NCBI GenBank assembly: GCA_905221605.1
Contig: CAJNDS010002488.1
Coordinates: 322,900-340,399 of the forward strand
DNA from: Symbiodinium natans
Lineage: Eukaryota > Sar > Dinophyceae > Suessiales > Symbiodiniaceae
Reading direction: 5' to 3'
DNA: 17,500 nucleotides
The notes below the pieces were generated by a model. It did no database searches. It was not told the DNA's origin and was given only the letters and a program-made list of their open reading frames with translations. Position numbers and translations under genes: made by a program. Numbering within the stretch: the first letter of the stretch is position 1; each line of letters starts with the position of its first letter. This document shows, one piece after another, positions 8,353 to 15,490 of the stretch.

Positions 8353-9840
8353 TTAGCTTGGTGTCTGTGGCACATCCCTGAGCTGACAATGCACAGCACT
8401 GCTGCCTCCGCCACTTCCAGCATGGCCCCAGGTCACGACAGTGCCATTGCCCAGAAAGGCGGCAAAGGCAGCTTCAGTAGCTTGAACCTGTTTCACGTCC
8501 TGCAGCTGACCCTGCACAGCACTGCTCTCGCCGCCAAACCCAGCATCGCCCCAGGTCACGACAGAGCCATTGCACAGAATGGCGGCAAAAGCTGCGTCGG
8601 ATGCTTGGATCTGTTGCACGTCCTTAAGCTGACATTGCACAGCCCCGCTGTCACCACCTCGCCCCGCATCGCCCCAGGTCACAACAGACCCGTCACCCAG
8701 AATGGCAGCAAAAGCGTAGTCGGTAGCTTGGATCTGCTGCACGTCTGTCAGCTGACTTTGCACAGCACTGCTGTCACCACCAAAAGAAGCATACCCCCAG
8801 GTCACAACAGATCCATCGCCAAGAATGGCAGCAAAAGCCGCAGTGGTAGCTTGGATCTGCTTCACGTCCCGCAGCTGGCCTTGCGCACTACTGCTGTCGC
8901 CGCCACGGTGAGCACGACCCCAGGTGACAACCGACCCATCGCCCAGAATGGCCGCGAAAGCATGGTCGGCAGCTTGAATCTGCTTCACGTCCCGCAGCTG
9001 GCATTGCACAGCACTGCTGTCGCCGCCACACTCGGCGTCGCCCCAAGTCACGACAGACCCATCGCCCAGAATAGCAGCAAAAGCTAATCTAGTTGCTTGG
9101 ATCTGCTGCACGTCCTTCAGCTGGCTTTGCACTGCAGCAGCATTGCTACAGCGGGCATCGCCCCAGGTCACAACAGACCCATCACGCAGAATAGCAGCAA
9201 AAGCTGCGCGGAGTGCTGCACAAGTACGCTGAGTTGCTTGGATCTGCATCACGTCCTGTAGCTGAGCTTGCACAGCTCTGCTCCTGCCACCAGCATTGCT
9301 ATGGCCCCAGGTCACAACAGACCCGTCACCCAGAATGGCAGCAAAAGATCTGCTGGTAGCTTGGATCTGCTGCACATCCCTCAACTGACCTTGCACTGCG
9401 GTGCTGTCGCCACCATTCTCAGCATCGCCCCACGTGACCACAGAGCCATCGCCCAGAATGGCAGCAAAAGCGTTAACAGTTGCTTGGACTTGCTTCACGT
9501 CTTTCAGCTGACCCTGCAGAGCTTCGCTGTCACCGCCGCCGCCAGAATGGCCCCAGGTTGCAACAGATCCATCGCCCAAAATGGCAGCAAAAGAGACTTC
9601 GTTGCTGCAAATCCGAGCGCTGCTCATTTGCAAGGACAGCATGGCGCCGCTTTGTAGACCAGCTTCCTCAAGCGTGGCAGTTGTGTCCAGGACAACTCCA
9701 GAGGCGTCTAAGAGCCTGCCTTTGGAAACTGCCAGAGCCTTCTGTGCTCTGCTGCTCAACGTTGCTACAGACTCATCCGGGCTTGCTTCCAGTGAAACCG
9801 ACCTGCCACTCAGCAGGCTCACCTCAAGCGTAAGCGACAT
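8353..9840 (-). CDS. Ubiquitin-like domain plus ten degenerate RCC1-like repeats (495 aa)
   Basis: Uninterrupted 495-codon frame ending in TAA at 8355-8353. I chose the ATG at 9840-9838. The frame extends only six codons further, to a GTG, before an in-frame TGA at 9864-9862, and the protein from this ATG opens directly into the domain (MSLTLEVSLLSGRSV). Residues 1 to about 72 resemble ubiquitin (beta-hairpin with LLSGRSVSLEASPDESV, helix, RLLDASGVVLD, LEEAGLQSGAMLSL) but lack a C-terminal GG. Residues 84-495 are ten tandem repeats of ~41 aa with consensus FAAILGDGSVVTWG, then a variable GG-containing loop, then QLxDVxQIQAT. DG-V-TWG and GG match the RCC1 blade pattern, but the blade is shorter than the usual 51-68 aa. 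Repeat 3 is 48 aa, repeat 4 is 40 aa and the last repeat is cut short at 37. Automated pipelines may call such proteins HERC or UVR8, but there is no HECT domain and nothing shows E3 or photoreceptor function. A role as a binding scaffold is inference. Single exon; no intron needed. Confidence 0.88.
   Translation of the reverse strand: MSLTLEVSLLSGRSVSLEASPDESVATLSSRAQKALAVSKGRLLDASGVVLDTTATLEEAGLQSGAMLSLQMSSARICSNEVSFAAILGDGSVATWGHSGGGGDSEALQGQLKDVKQVQATVNAFAAILGDGSVVTWGDAENGGDSTAVQGQLRDVQQIQATSRSFAAILGDGSVVTWGHSNAGGRSRAVQAQLQDVMQIQATQRTCAALRAAFAAILRDGSVVTWGDARCSNAAAVQSQLKDVQQIQATRLAFAAILGDGSVVTWGDAECGGDSSAVQCQLRDVKQIQAADHAFAAILGDGSVVTWGRAHRGGDSSSAQGQLRDVKQIQATTAAFAAILGDGSVVTWGYASFGGDSSAVQSQLTDVQQIQATDYAFAAILGDGSVVTWGDAGRGGDSGAVQCQLKDVQQIQASDAAFAAILCNGSVVTWGDAGFGGESSAVQGQLQDVKQVQATEAAFAAFLGNGTVVTWGHAGSGGGSSAVHCQLRDVPQTPS
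8356..9591 (-). repeat. Coding tandem repeat, ten units of ~123 nt
   Basis: This is the DNA of the RCC1-like repeats, period 123 nt with one 144-nt unit and one 120-nt unit. The block encoding AAILGDGSVVTWG is nearly identical between units, while codons 15-18 and 39-41 of each unit differ. The same periodicity creates long open frames on the opposite strand (for example 8389-9087), which I regard as shadows. Confidence 0.85.
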
Positions 9841-9869
9841 GACGGGCAAGGCTGTCACACTTCACACTT
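9841..9869 (-). promoter_or_regulatory. Putative 5' leader / trans-splice acceptor zone
   Basis: Read on the minus strand, the leader contains AG dinucleotides upstream of the ATG, the nearest ending at 9852 (11 nt before it). Dinoflagellate mRNAs receive a spliced leader at an AG, so one of these could be the acceptor. A TTTTATAG sequence (9940-9933) about 95 nt upstream could be read as a dinoflagellate TTTT-type promoter box. Both are guesses from position only; no pyrimidine tract or relict spliced leader is visible. Confidence 0.2.
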
Positions 9870-10020
9870 GGGTAGCTACATGGTCCCATAATACGGGCTT
9901 AATTGGGGACCCTTCTGTACCCCTTACATACCCTATAAAACCCACGGGCCCATACTTTAGAACAAAAGGTAGGGGACCATATGGGGGCACGAAAACAAAA
10001 AGGGGACTTTCGGAAACCCC
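9870..10020 (+). repeat. Dispersed repeat, copy A (upstream of the gene)
   Basis: Shares an ordered series of blocks with 10551-10720: GGGTAGCTACATGGT, GGGGACCCTTCT, TACCCCTT, CCCTATA, GGGCCCATA, GGACCATATG and a final CTTTCGG. Spacing is nearly conserved and the blocks between them are diverged. It starts 30 nt upstream of the gene's ATG, so the gene's 5' region lies within or against it. No coding capacity or terminal repeats recognised; family unknown. Confidence 0.75.
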
Positions 10021-10550
10021 CATGTGGGCCGGCCCCTGAGGTTGACATAAGGGCTACGCACCCCTCACTGCGGTCACTCGACTTTGGAAGACGCCATCAC
10101 CTGGCCCGAAGCCCGAACCCATTGCTTCCATTCACAACACGTCCCGAAACCCTAAAACCTACACCACAAACCCAAATCCCCAACCCCCCCCCGCCCCCTT
10201 AAGAGACCCTCCAAAAGGGTACCCCTATTTCGGAAACCCCCCTAAGATGTCAACCATAAACCCCAGGGACTTAAGTCTGATTTCCTAAGCCCATCAATGA
10301 GATACACCTCAGTACCCAACACACAACCACACCCCAAACTCCTTACAACTTCTCAAACTAAACCCCTAGAAAGCCTAAACCCTCAACCTCTCAACCCTGA
10401 AACCCATAACACCCTACAGCCTCGACACGAAACCCCAAACCGTAAAACCCTCAATCTCAATACTCTGCAAGCCTAAACCACTAACCTCAACCCCCTTTGA
10501 AGCCTTCATCCCTTTCCCTTTCCAAGCCCTAAGGACACCCTTGAATCTTA
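10021..10550. other. C/A-rich decayed sequence, no gene seen
   Basis: Many isolated AAACCC-like words (10140-10190, 10330-10480) but no array. Contains a 14-nt match to the end of repeat copy A at 10228-10241. No convincing open frame. Confidence 0.5.
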
Positions 10551-10720
10551 GGGTAGCTACATGGTGACCTTGTATGGGCCCTTAAAAGGGGACCCCTTCT
10601 ATACCCCTTGTAAGCCCTATACAACCCAAGGGCCCATAACTCAGAACCCTTGAAGCGAGGTAAGGAAGGGACCATATGAAAGGCCCATGCCCTAAACCCG
10701 ACGACCTTTCGGGGAAGCCG
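10551..10720 (+). repeat. Dispersed repeat, copy B
   Basis: Second copy of the repeat at 9870-10020, in the same orientation about 680 nt away. It begins with the same GGGTAGCTACATGGT and ends in CCTTTCGGGGAAG. It is ~20 nt longer because of small internal insertions. Confidence 0.75.
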
Positions 10721-11037
10721 AGGGCACCACCAGCTGCTTTCGTCCTTGTGGGTGCCCTGCTCCATGTCTACCTTGGGAGGGAAGGGAGGGGGGGGGGGGG
10801 TTTCCGAGCTTTTGGCCGGAGCCAGGCACCCAAGGCCGTGTTTCTTGTGGGTTGATGGGATACCCAGGGCTTGGGAATTGTTCTCGGCTTGAAAGCATCT
10901 AGGGTGCAGAGACTTACCCCCAGCCCTGCACCCGAGCTTTAAAGAACGACTGCGGTCTTGCGAGTCCCTGAGGGCGGCACTGCGTGGCACCAGGTTCCTT
11001 CCAGCAGACTTGGGGCTGTGGCTTGCAAGGCTTCTGG
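10721..11037. other. Unrecognised sequence with a G12 run
   Basis: On the minus strand a frame is open from about 11041 to 10529, but it has no ATG near its start, crosses repeat copy B and includes a poly-Pro stretch from the G run at 10789-10800. I do not call it a gene. Confidence 0.4.
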
Positions 11038-11118
11038 TACCCTAAACCCTTGACCCTAAATCCTAAACCCTAACCCTAAACCCTAAATCCTAAACCCTAA
11101 ACCCTAAACCTAAACCCT
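11038..11118 (-). repeat. CCCTAAA array with CCTAAAT variants
   Basis: About ten units; CCCTAAATCCTAAA appears twice, suggesting local duplication. Confidence 0.9.
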
Positions 11119-11640
11119 CGTGCTAGGACTACCCGCTACACAAAAACCTTCTACCAGGAAGCCATAAATCTCGAAACCTCATATACAGCCCGTAGAGAAC
11201 CTCCAACCTGAATCTTCTACAACTGGACTTCCCACGAAAAACCACAAAACAACTGAGCCCATTTGGAGAGCATCAGGAGCTTGATGACAAAATGCCCCCC
11301 CCCACTTCCCACGAAAAACGCGAAATCCCCGAAACCCTGCCCTTGAACCATTTAACTCTTCCCTATCCCCTCCGTTTTCCATAAGCCCTAATCCACGGCC
11401 TCATAGAGGGTGTGAAAGGTCTGGGAGTAGCGTCTCTTTCTGGCCTCTCACCCTACTGTAAGCCATACATGCATTGTCATACACTTCATACTCTCTCCAA
11501 GGGCAAGAACTCCTTCCCCTCGTAGGTGTAGGCCACCGGCCTTCAGCTAAGGAGTTGAGGGATGCTAGGGACCAAGTGGGCAGAAACCCGAAACCCCAAC
11601 CCCCACTAACAAAAACAAACCCGTAACCCTGTAAGCCCTA
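11119..11640. other. Unrecognised spacer
   Basis: Mixed sequence with no arrays. The word TTCCCACGAAAAAC occurs at 11229-11242 and again at 11306-11319, a small direct repeat. No supported gene. Confidence 0.45.
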
Positions 11641-11808
11641 AAAACCTGTACCCTAAACCCCGAACCCTCACGCGCTCTCTCTAAACGCCGCTATGGCTTG
11701 CAAGCAAGCATCCGCATTGCTCCACCGGGAGCCAACGAGAAGGAACCTCGAATTGATACGGATGCAATTCTCCCAATTCTGTTGCCTTGGGGACCAAATG
11801 AACCTTAA
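11641..11808 (+). other. Open spacer, coding-like on both strands, unproven
   Basis: Plus frame ending in TAA (11806-11808) reads RRYGLQASIRIAPPGANEK and on. The minus strand is also open (11875-11681, 64 codons). Being open on both strands, neither can be preferred. No family recognised. Confidence 0.15.
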
Positions 11809-12136
11809 AACTCGGGGTCATGTACCCAATACTGCTCCAATCCCGATTAAGGTTTTTGTACCATAAAGCCTTCAAGGGTTCATCTGGTCCCCCAGGTTGC
11901 CCATCATTTACTTTATTCTCACATTACTCTGAAATGGATAGGAATTGTGCCACGGTTACTTATTCCTATTCAATCTTCTAGCATGACTAGCAATTGCAAC
12001 GACGACTGTTCGTGGTATTCTCATGATCTGATGTAATTACTATACCATTCTTGGAAAATCGTTTGAAACATTGGTGTTCGTTTTACTACCAGCATCACTA
12101 GGGGTGGAGGGGGGAGGGTGGGAGGGGGTGGGGGTT
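11809..12136. other. AT-richer unique sequence, then G-rich tract
   Basis: 11880-12090 is free of telomere words and has the lowest repeat content outside the gene; 12101-12134 is a G-run cluster able to form a quadruplex. No gene seen. Confidence 0.45.
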
Positions 12137-12192
12137 ACCATATACATGAGACCAGTAGAAAAGAAAGGGAGGGACCTTCGGGGAAGACAAAG
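12137..12192 (+). repeat. Possible partial copy of the dispersed repeat
   Basis: Contains CCATAT followed by GACCTTCGGGGAAG and GGG in the same order as the 3' part of copy B (10670-10723). Short, so only tentative. A shorter match (TTTCGGAAACCCCC) to the end of copy A also occurs at 10228-10241. Confidence 0.4.
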
Positions 12193-12369
12193 GGGGCGAA
12201 TCCTAACTAGGGTTTAGGGTTACAGGGTTTAGGGTTCTCTTCAGAAACCCTGGAATCCCCACAAACCCGACACACCCTGCAAACGCTTGAAACCCTAAAG
12301 CCCCTACAAACCCTTGAAAGTACGGCGGGAATAAAAAGGTTGAGAGCTAATGGAGTCCTAACCCTCCCG

Positions 12370-12412
12370 AAACCCTAAGCCCTGAACCCTAAACCCTAAA
12401 CCCTAAAGCCCC
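12370..12412 (-). repeat. CCCTAAA array (about 5 units)
   Basis: CCCTAAG, CCCTGAA and then three CCCTAAA units. A short TTTAGGG pair in the other orientation lies at 12208-12237. Confidence 0.85.
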
Positions 12413-12562
12413 AGAATCTCACCCAGCCTGAGACGGTCGATCGGACGCCATGGTCGTGGCTGCGGGGGGGGTCGAATTCGCGAGCTGCGCTTCACGGACA
12501 CGCCTCATGAGAGATTCTGTTTGCACATGTCCAGGCATAACAATATCCAAGGGGCCCTAATT

Positions 12563-12606
12563 AAACTAACCCTAAACCCTAAACCCTAAACCCTAAACCC
12601 TAAACC
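12563..12606 (-). repeat. CCCTAAA array (about 6 units)
   Basis: Perfect units, directly followed by the palindrome CATGATGCATCATG. Confidence 0.92.
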
Positions 12607-12693
12607 CATGATGCATCATGCGCGACTCCGGAGTCTCCCGGGCCCAGGGCCGTCGACTCACCAGTTCTCTGGTGGCTTGGGGTCACCAGAGAA
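12607..12693. repeat. Cluster of palindromes and a hairpin
   Basis: Perfect palindromes CATGATGCATCATG (12607-12620) and GACTCCGGAGTC (12624-12635), then CCCGGG, then a hairpin with arms TTCTCTGGTG (12665-12674) and CACCAGAGAA (12684-12693) around a 9-nt loop. Confidence 0.85.
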
Positions 12694-12747
12694 TTCCCCT
12701 TGAGCCAGGGTGGGTTGCGTGTGCGAAGTGGGGCTGTCAATGCTCGG

Positions 12748-12780
12748 GTTTAGGGTTCAGGGTTTAGGGTTTAGAGTTTG
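12748..12780 (+). repeat. Short TTTAGGG tract
   Basis: Four units with TTCAGGG and TTTAGAG variants. Confidence 0.8.
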
Positions 12781-12895
12781 GCATGGAGTACTCGCACCCC
12801 GTCAAAGAGTTGGGTTGAATGGTTTAGGGGTTTAGAGCTTCAGCTTACTGAATTCGGTGGGGTTTAGAGTCAGATCTATCTTTGCCGCATGTTTT

Positions 12896-12954
12896 CACCC
12901 TAAACTCTAAACCCTAAACCCTAAACCCTAAACCCTAAACCGGGGGGGGGGGGG
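12896..12954 (-). repeat. CCCTAAA array joined to G13 run
   Basis: Six units (12896-12941) then G13 (12942-12954), an abrupt switch of C-rich to G-rich strand. Confidence 0.9.
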
Positions 12955-13036
12955 CTCCAAGCAACTGGGTTGAGGCTGACGTTCACTCATTCCAACCCCA
13001 CCGATGCGAGCCGCGGCCTTCCCACGAAGGTTTACC

Positions 13037-13158
13037 GGGTTTAGGGTTTATAGGGTTTAGGGCTTAGGGGTTTAGGGTTTAGGGGGTTAGGGGTTTAGGG
13101 TTTAGGGTTTAGTGTTTAGAGGTTTAGGGGTTTAGGGTTTAGGGTTTAGGGCTTCGGG
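13037..13158 (+). repeat. Degenerate TTTAGGG tract
   Basis: About sixteen units with frequent extra G (TTTAGGGG) and TTTAGTG/TTTAGAG variants. Confidence 0.85.
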
Positions 13159-13257
13159 CGTGGGATGGTCTTGGGCTTCTGGGCCCACGGACCTTCTGTT
13201 GCAGCTTGGGGGAGGGGCAGGATTTCTACCTTTGGTCTGCTTCATCCTGGGGCGGAG

Positions 13258-13313
13258 TTTAGGGTTTAGGGTTTAGGGTTTAGGGTTTAGGGTTTAGGGT
13301 TTAGGGTTTAGGG
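13258..13313 (+). repeat. TTTAGGG array, 8 perfect units
   Basis: Bounded by GGGGCGGA on both sides (13249-13256 and 13311-13318, the latter sharing three G with the array). Confidence 0.93.
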
Positions 13314-13687
13314 GCGGACGGAAATGAAGGCAGGCCGTCATACGTAGTCGACATAGGATCAATTCTAGCTGGGCCAATCGGGACTCCCTAACTCCCAAAC
13401 CTCCCAAGCATAGTCTTAGGGTTTGAGTCATGACTCGGGGTCATGTTTTCTCAAAAAAACCGCTCGAACCTTAAGCCCTAACCCTAAACCCTAAACCCTA
13501 AACACTGCACTCTTTCATCTACCAGCGAAACAACAGAACGGGTGGCGGGGCCTCAAGGCCAAAGCCGTCACTAAAATGCGTGTGGAGGGACCTTGGGTCG
13601 ACTCCAGTGCATGGTTTTTGGCGCCCTCTGCACCAAGAATGACTTTCAGGGTGTACTTGCAACCTTAGGGGCTGGATACCCTAGCCC
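13314..13687. other. Spacer with one short CCCTAAA tract
   Basis: CCCTAAA units at 13477-13505; otherwise unrecognised. No supported open frame. Confidence 0.45.
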
Positions 13688-13695
13688 AAAGAAGG

Positions 13696-13850
13696 GTTAA
13701 CCTTCTTTTGTAGTAGGGTTATATAATATACATATACATATACACATATACATATACCTATACATATATACATATACATATGTATATATATACATATACA
13801 TATATATATATACATATGTATGTATATATATATAAAAGGTTAAGGTTAAC
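13696..13850. repeat. TA-rich microsatellite bounded by inverted GTTAACCTT
   Basis: CATATA/TATATG-type repeat (13720-13836) lies between GTTAACCTT (13696-13704) and AAGGTTAAC (13842-13850), a perfect 9-nt inverted repeat. A separate 8-nt hairpin (AAAGAAGG / CCTTCTTT) sits at 13688-13708. Open frames here are microsatellite translation. Confidence 0.8.
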
Positions 13851-13866
13851 TAGCCAGCTCCTAAGC
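13833..13866 (+). repeat. Dispersed repeat family 3, copy 1
   Basis: AAAAGGTTAAGGTTAACTA then CTCCTAAGC, matched at 14658-14691 by AAAAGGTTCAAGGTTATCTA then CTCCTAAGC. Confidence 0.55.
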
Positions 13867-14010
13867 AACATCCCATGCGCAATTCTTAACAAGACCTTGG
13901 TGCCGTTGCACATGTTGAGTGCTGTGCGCACCATGGAATCTCGGCGGGGGTGCGCTGGCGCCAAGATCTTCGCACATAGCAGCCAAAGCCCCAAGGTTTA
14001 GCGTTAAGGT

Positions 14011-14154
14011 TTGGGATGTTCCCTAAACCCTAAACCCTTAACCCTCAACCCTAAACCCTAAACCCTAAACCCTAACAGCCCTTGGTAGGGATTATAGCAA
14101 CCCTCTCCTAGAGTCCCTATTAAGGAGCTGCTAATATACGGGGGAACATCCCAA
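14011..14154. repeat. 144-nt element with 13-nt terminal inverted repeats
   Basis: TTGGGATGTTCCC (14011-14023) and its exact complement GGGAACATCCCAA (14142-14154) enclose a CCCTAAA array (14021-14072) and ~70 nt of unrecognised sequence. Could be a MITE-like element carrying telomere repeat, or a chance hairpin. Confidence 0.6.
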
Positions 14155-14253
14155 GTTTAGGGTTTCGGGGAGCTTAAACCCTACCTCGAGGTGTGGGGTT
14201 TAAGAGTCTACATCAAGGAACTGAAGGAGGGACCCTTAGAAGGGAACCTTCGG

Positions 14254-14286
14254 TTTTTTTTTTTTTTTTGGGGGGGGGGGGGGGGG
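14254..14286 (+). repeat. T16-G17 block
   Basis: T run 14254-14269 joined directly to G run 14270-14286. Sequence 14287-14460 after it is unrecognised. Confidence 0.9.
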
Positions 14287-14460
14287 TTATTTAGGGGCTA
14301 CTTGCGTACATAGGAACCTTTTTTTGAAGTATATACAGAGCTCTTTTATTAGGGGAAGAAGATTAAGGGTCCCTTCTAGCGGTCTCTCCTTTTTCCTCTT
14401 AATGATATAGGCTTCAGATCAAGGGGGTGTGGGTGGCTCTCAGGTGACAGCATTGAGGGA

Positions 14461-14541
14461 TTTAGGGTTTGGGGATTCCCCAAATTCCCTAAACCCTAAA
14501 CCCTAAACCCTAAACCCTAAACCCTTTTAGGGATTTAGGGT
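14461..14541. repeat. Inverted telomere repeats (foldback)
   Basis: TTTAGGGTTTGGGG (14461-14474), then ATT, then CCCCAAA-TT-CCCTAAA with four to five more CCCTAAA units, then TTTAGGG again. The strand switches twice within 80 nt. Confidence 0.85.
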
Positions 14542-14657
14542 TGAGGGCCTGCACGCTCGTGAGGCTTCAGGGGCTTTAAGCTCTAACTTAGTTGTCCAGT
14601 AGCCTGGAAAACTCAAGGCTAACCTTGGGGATTATTTAGGAACTATAATGCCCTTAA

Positions 14658-14691
14658 AAGGTTCAAGGTTATCTACTCAACTCCTAAGCTC
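14658..14691 (+). repeat. Dispersed repeat family 3, copy 2
   Basis: See the copy at 13833-13866. Similarity fades after CTCCTAAGC. In copy 1 the left side is replaced by the TA microsatellite. Confidence 0.55.
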
Positions 14692-14836
14692 TTTGGGTGC
14701 GTCAGCTCGAGAGGTGGTCGTCATCGCGCCCCGCGATGCGTCAATGTTTGACGCAGACCAGTACAGTAGCTCGTAGCGATGCCGTTGGGGGTAGCCCGCA
14801 TGTGTTCCTTAAGGCCTTCTAGGTCTTAAGAGATTT

Positions 14837-14923
14837 CCTGAACCCTGAACCCTGAACCCTGAACCCTGAACCCTGAACCCTGAACCCTAAACCCCAAACC
14901 CTAAACCCTAAACCCTAAACCCG
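14837..14923 (-). repeat. CCCTGAA variant array (7 units) then CCCTAAA
   Basis: Seven consecutive CCCTGAA units to about 14886, then one CCCCAAA and plain CCCTAAA units. The 14542-14836 stretch before it is unrecognised apart from family 3 copy 2. Confidence 0.92.
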
Positions 14924-15083
14924 AAAACCGAGGTAGGGGGGTCCTAAATTTATGGGACAACGGTCAGGCATTCGGAGTTCCAGGAACTTTCCGATGGACT
15001 CCCGCCACCCCGGACATAGGAAGCAACCCCAGAGAAGCCCAAGCACCCGAGCGACATGTACCACTTGAGCGTTTTATTTATTC

Positions 15084-15107
15084 ATATATATATATATATG
15101 TATATGT
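15084..15107. repeat. AT dinucleotide microsatellite
   Basis: (AT)8 with TATATG extension in a T-rich neighbourhood. 14924-15083 before it is unrecognised. Confidence 0.85.
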
Positions 15108-15169
15108 ATTTTGTTATTTATTTCTAATATCTATTACTACTATTATTCTTTTAATTCTATTTTTGCTTC

Positions 15170-15209
15170 TTTTTTTTTTTTTTGGGGGGGGGGGGGGGGG
15201 GCGGGGGGG
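15170..15209 (+). repeat. T14-G18 block
   Basis: T run 15170-15183 joined to G18 (15184-15201), one C, then G7. Confidence 0.9.
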
Positions 15210-15238
15210 TTGAGCTTAGGGCTTAGGGTTTTGGGTGG

Positions 15239-15288
15239 TTTTTTTTTTTTTTGGATTTTGTTCGTTGGGGGGGGGGGGGGGGGGGGGG
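15239..15288 (+). repeat. T14 and G22 block
   Basis: T run 15239-15252, a 14-nt T/G-rich link, then G22 at 15267-15288. Confidence 0.9.
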
Positions 15289-15370
15289 TTAGCGTTTAGG
15301 GAGGGGGTAAATCATTGAGGGGAGTGAGGATTCGACTCAGAAGGGATGCAATGAACTCAACTAACCCTAA

Positions 15371-15440
15371 AACCCGAAGTCTTCAGGGGGCCCTAAACCC
15401 TAAAAAACCCGAAGTCTTTCAGGGGGGCCCTAAACCCTAA
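15371..15440 (+). repeat. ~35-nt tandem duplication containing CCCTAAA
   Basis: AACCCGAAGTCTTCAGGGGG plus CCCTAAACCCTAA occurs at 15371-15402 and again, with small insertions, at 15406-15440. Plain and degenerate CCCTAAA units continue to 15490. Confidence 0.85.
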
Positions 15441-15490
15441 GCCCTAAACCCTTAACCCTAAACCCTAAACTCCAGAACCCTAAACCCTAG

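Noticed and set aside
8389-9087. Plus-strand 232-codon frame, with others at 9268-9657, 9480-9833 and 9581-10039
   Set aside because: Antisense to the ten-repeat gene. The 123-nt period keeps the opposite strand open, and the minus frame has the clear domain structure.
9841-9858. Six extra N-terminal codons starting with GTG
   Set aside because: A eukaryotic gene would start at the ATG at 9840-9838, where the ubiquitin-like domain begins.
10529-10990. Minus-strand 153-codon frame
   Set aside because: Begins with GTG, no ATG near the start, crosses a dispersed repeat, and contains poly-Pro from a G run. One such frame is expected by chance in a window this size.
13758-14001. Overlapping frames on both strands rich in Tyr and Ile
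   Set aside because: Translation of the TATA/CATATA microsatellite.
15111-15299. Plus-strand Phe/Gly-rich frame
   Set aside because: Translation of T-run/G-run blocks.
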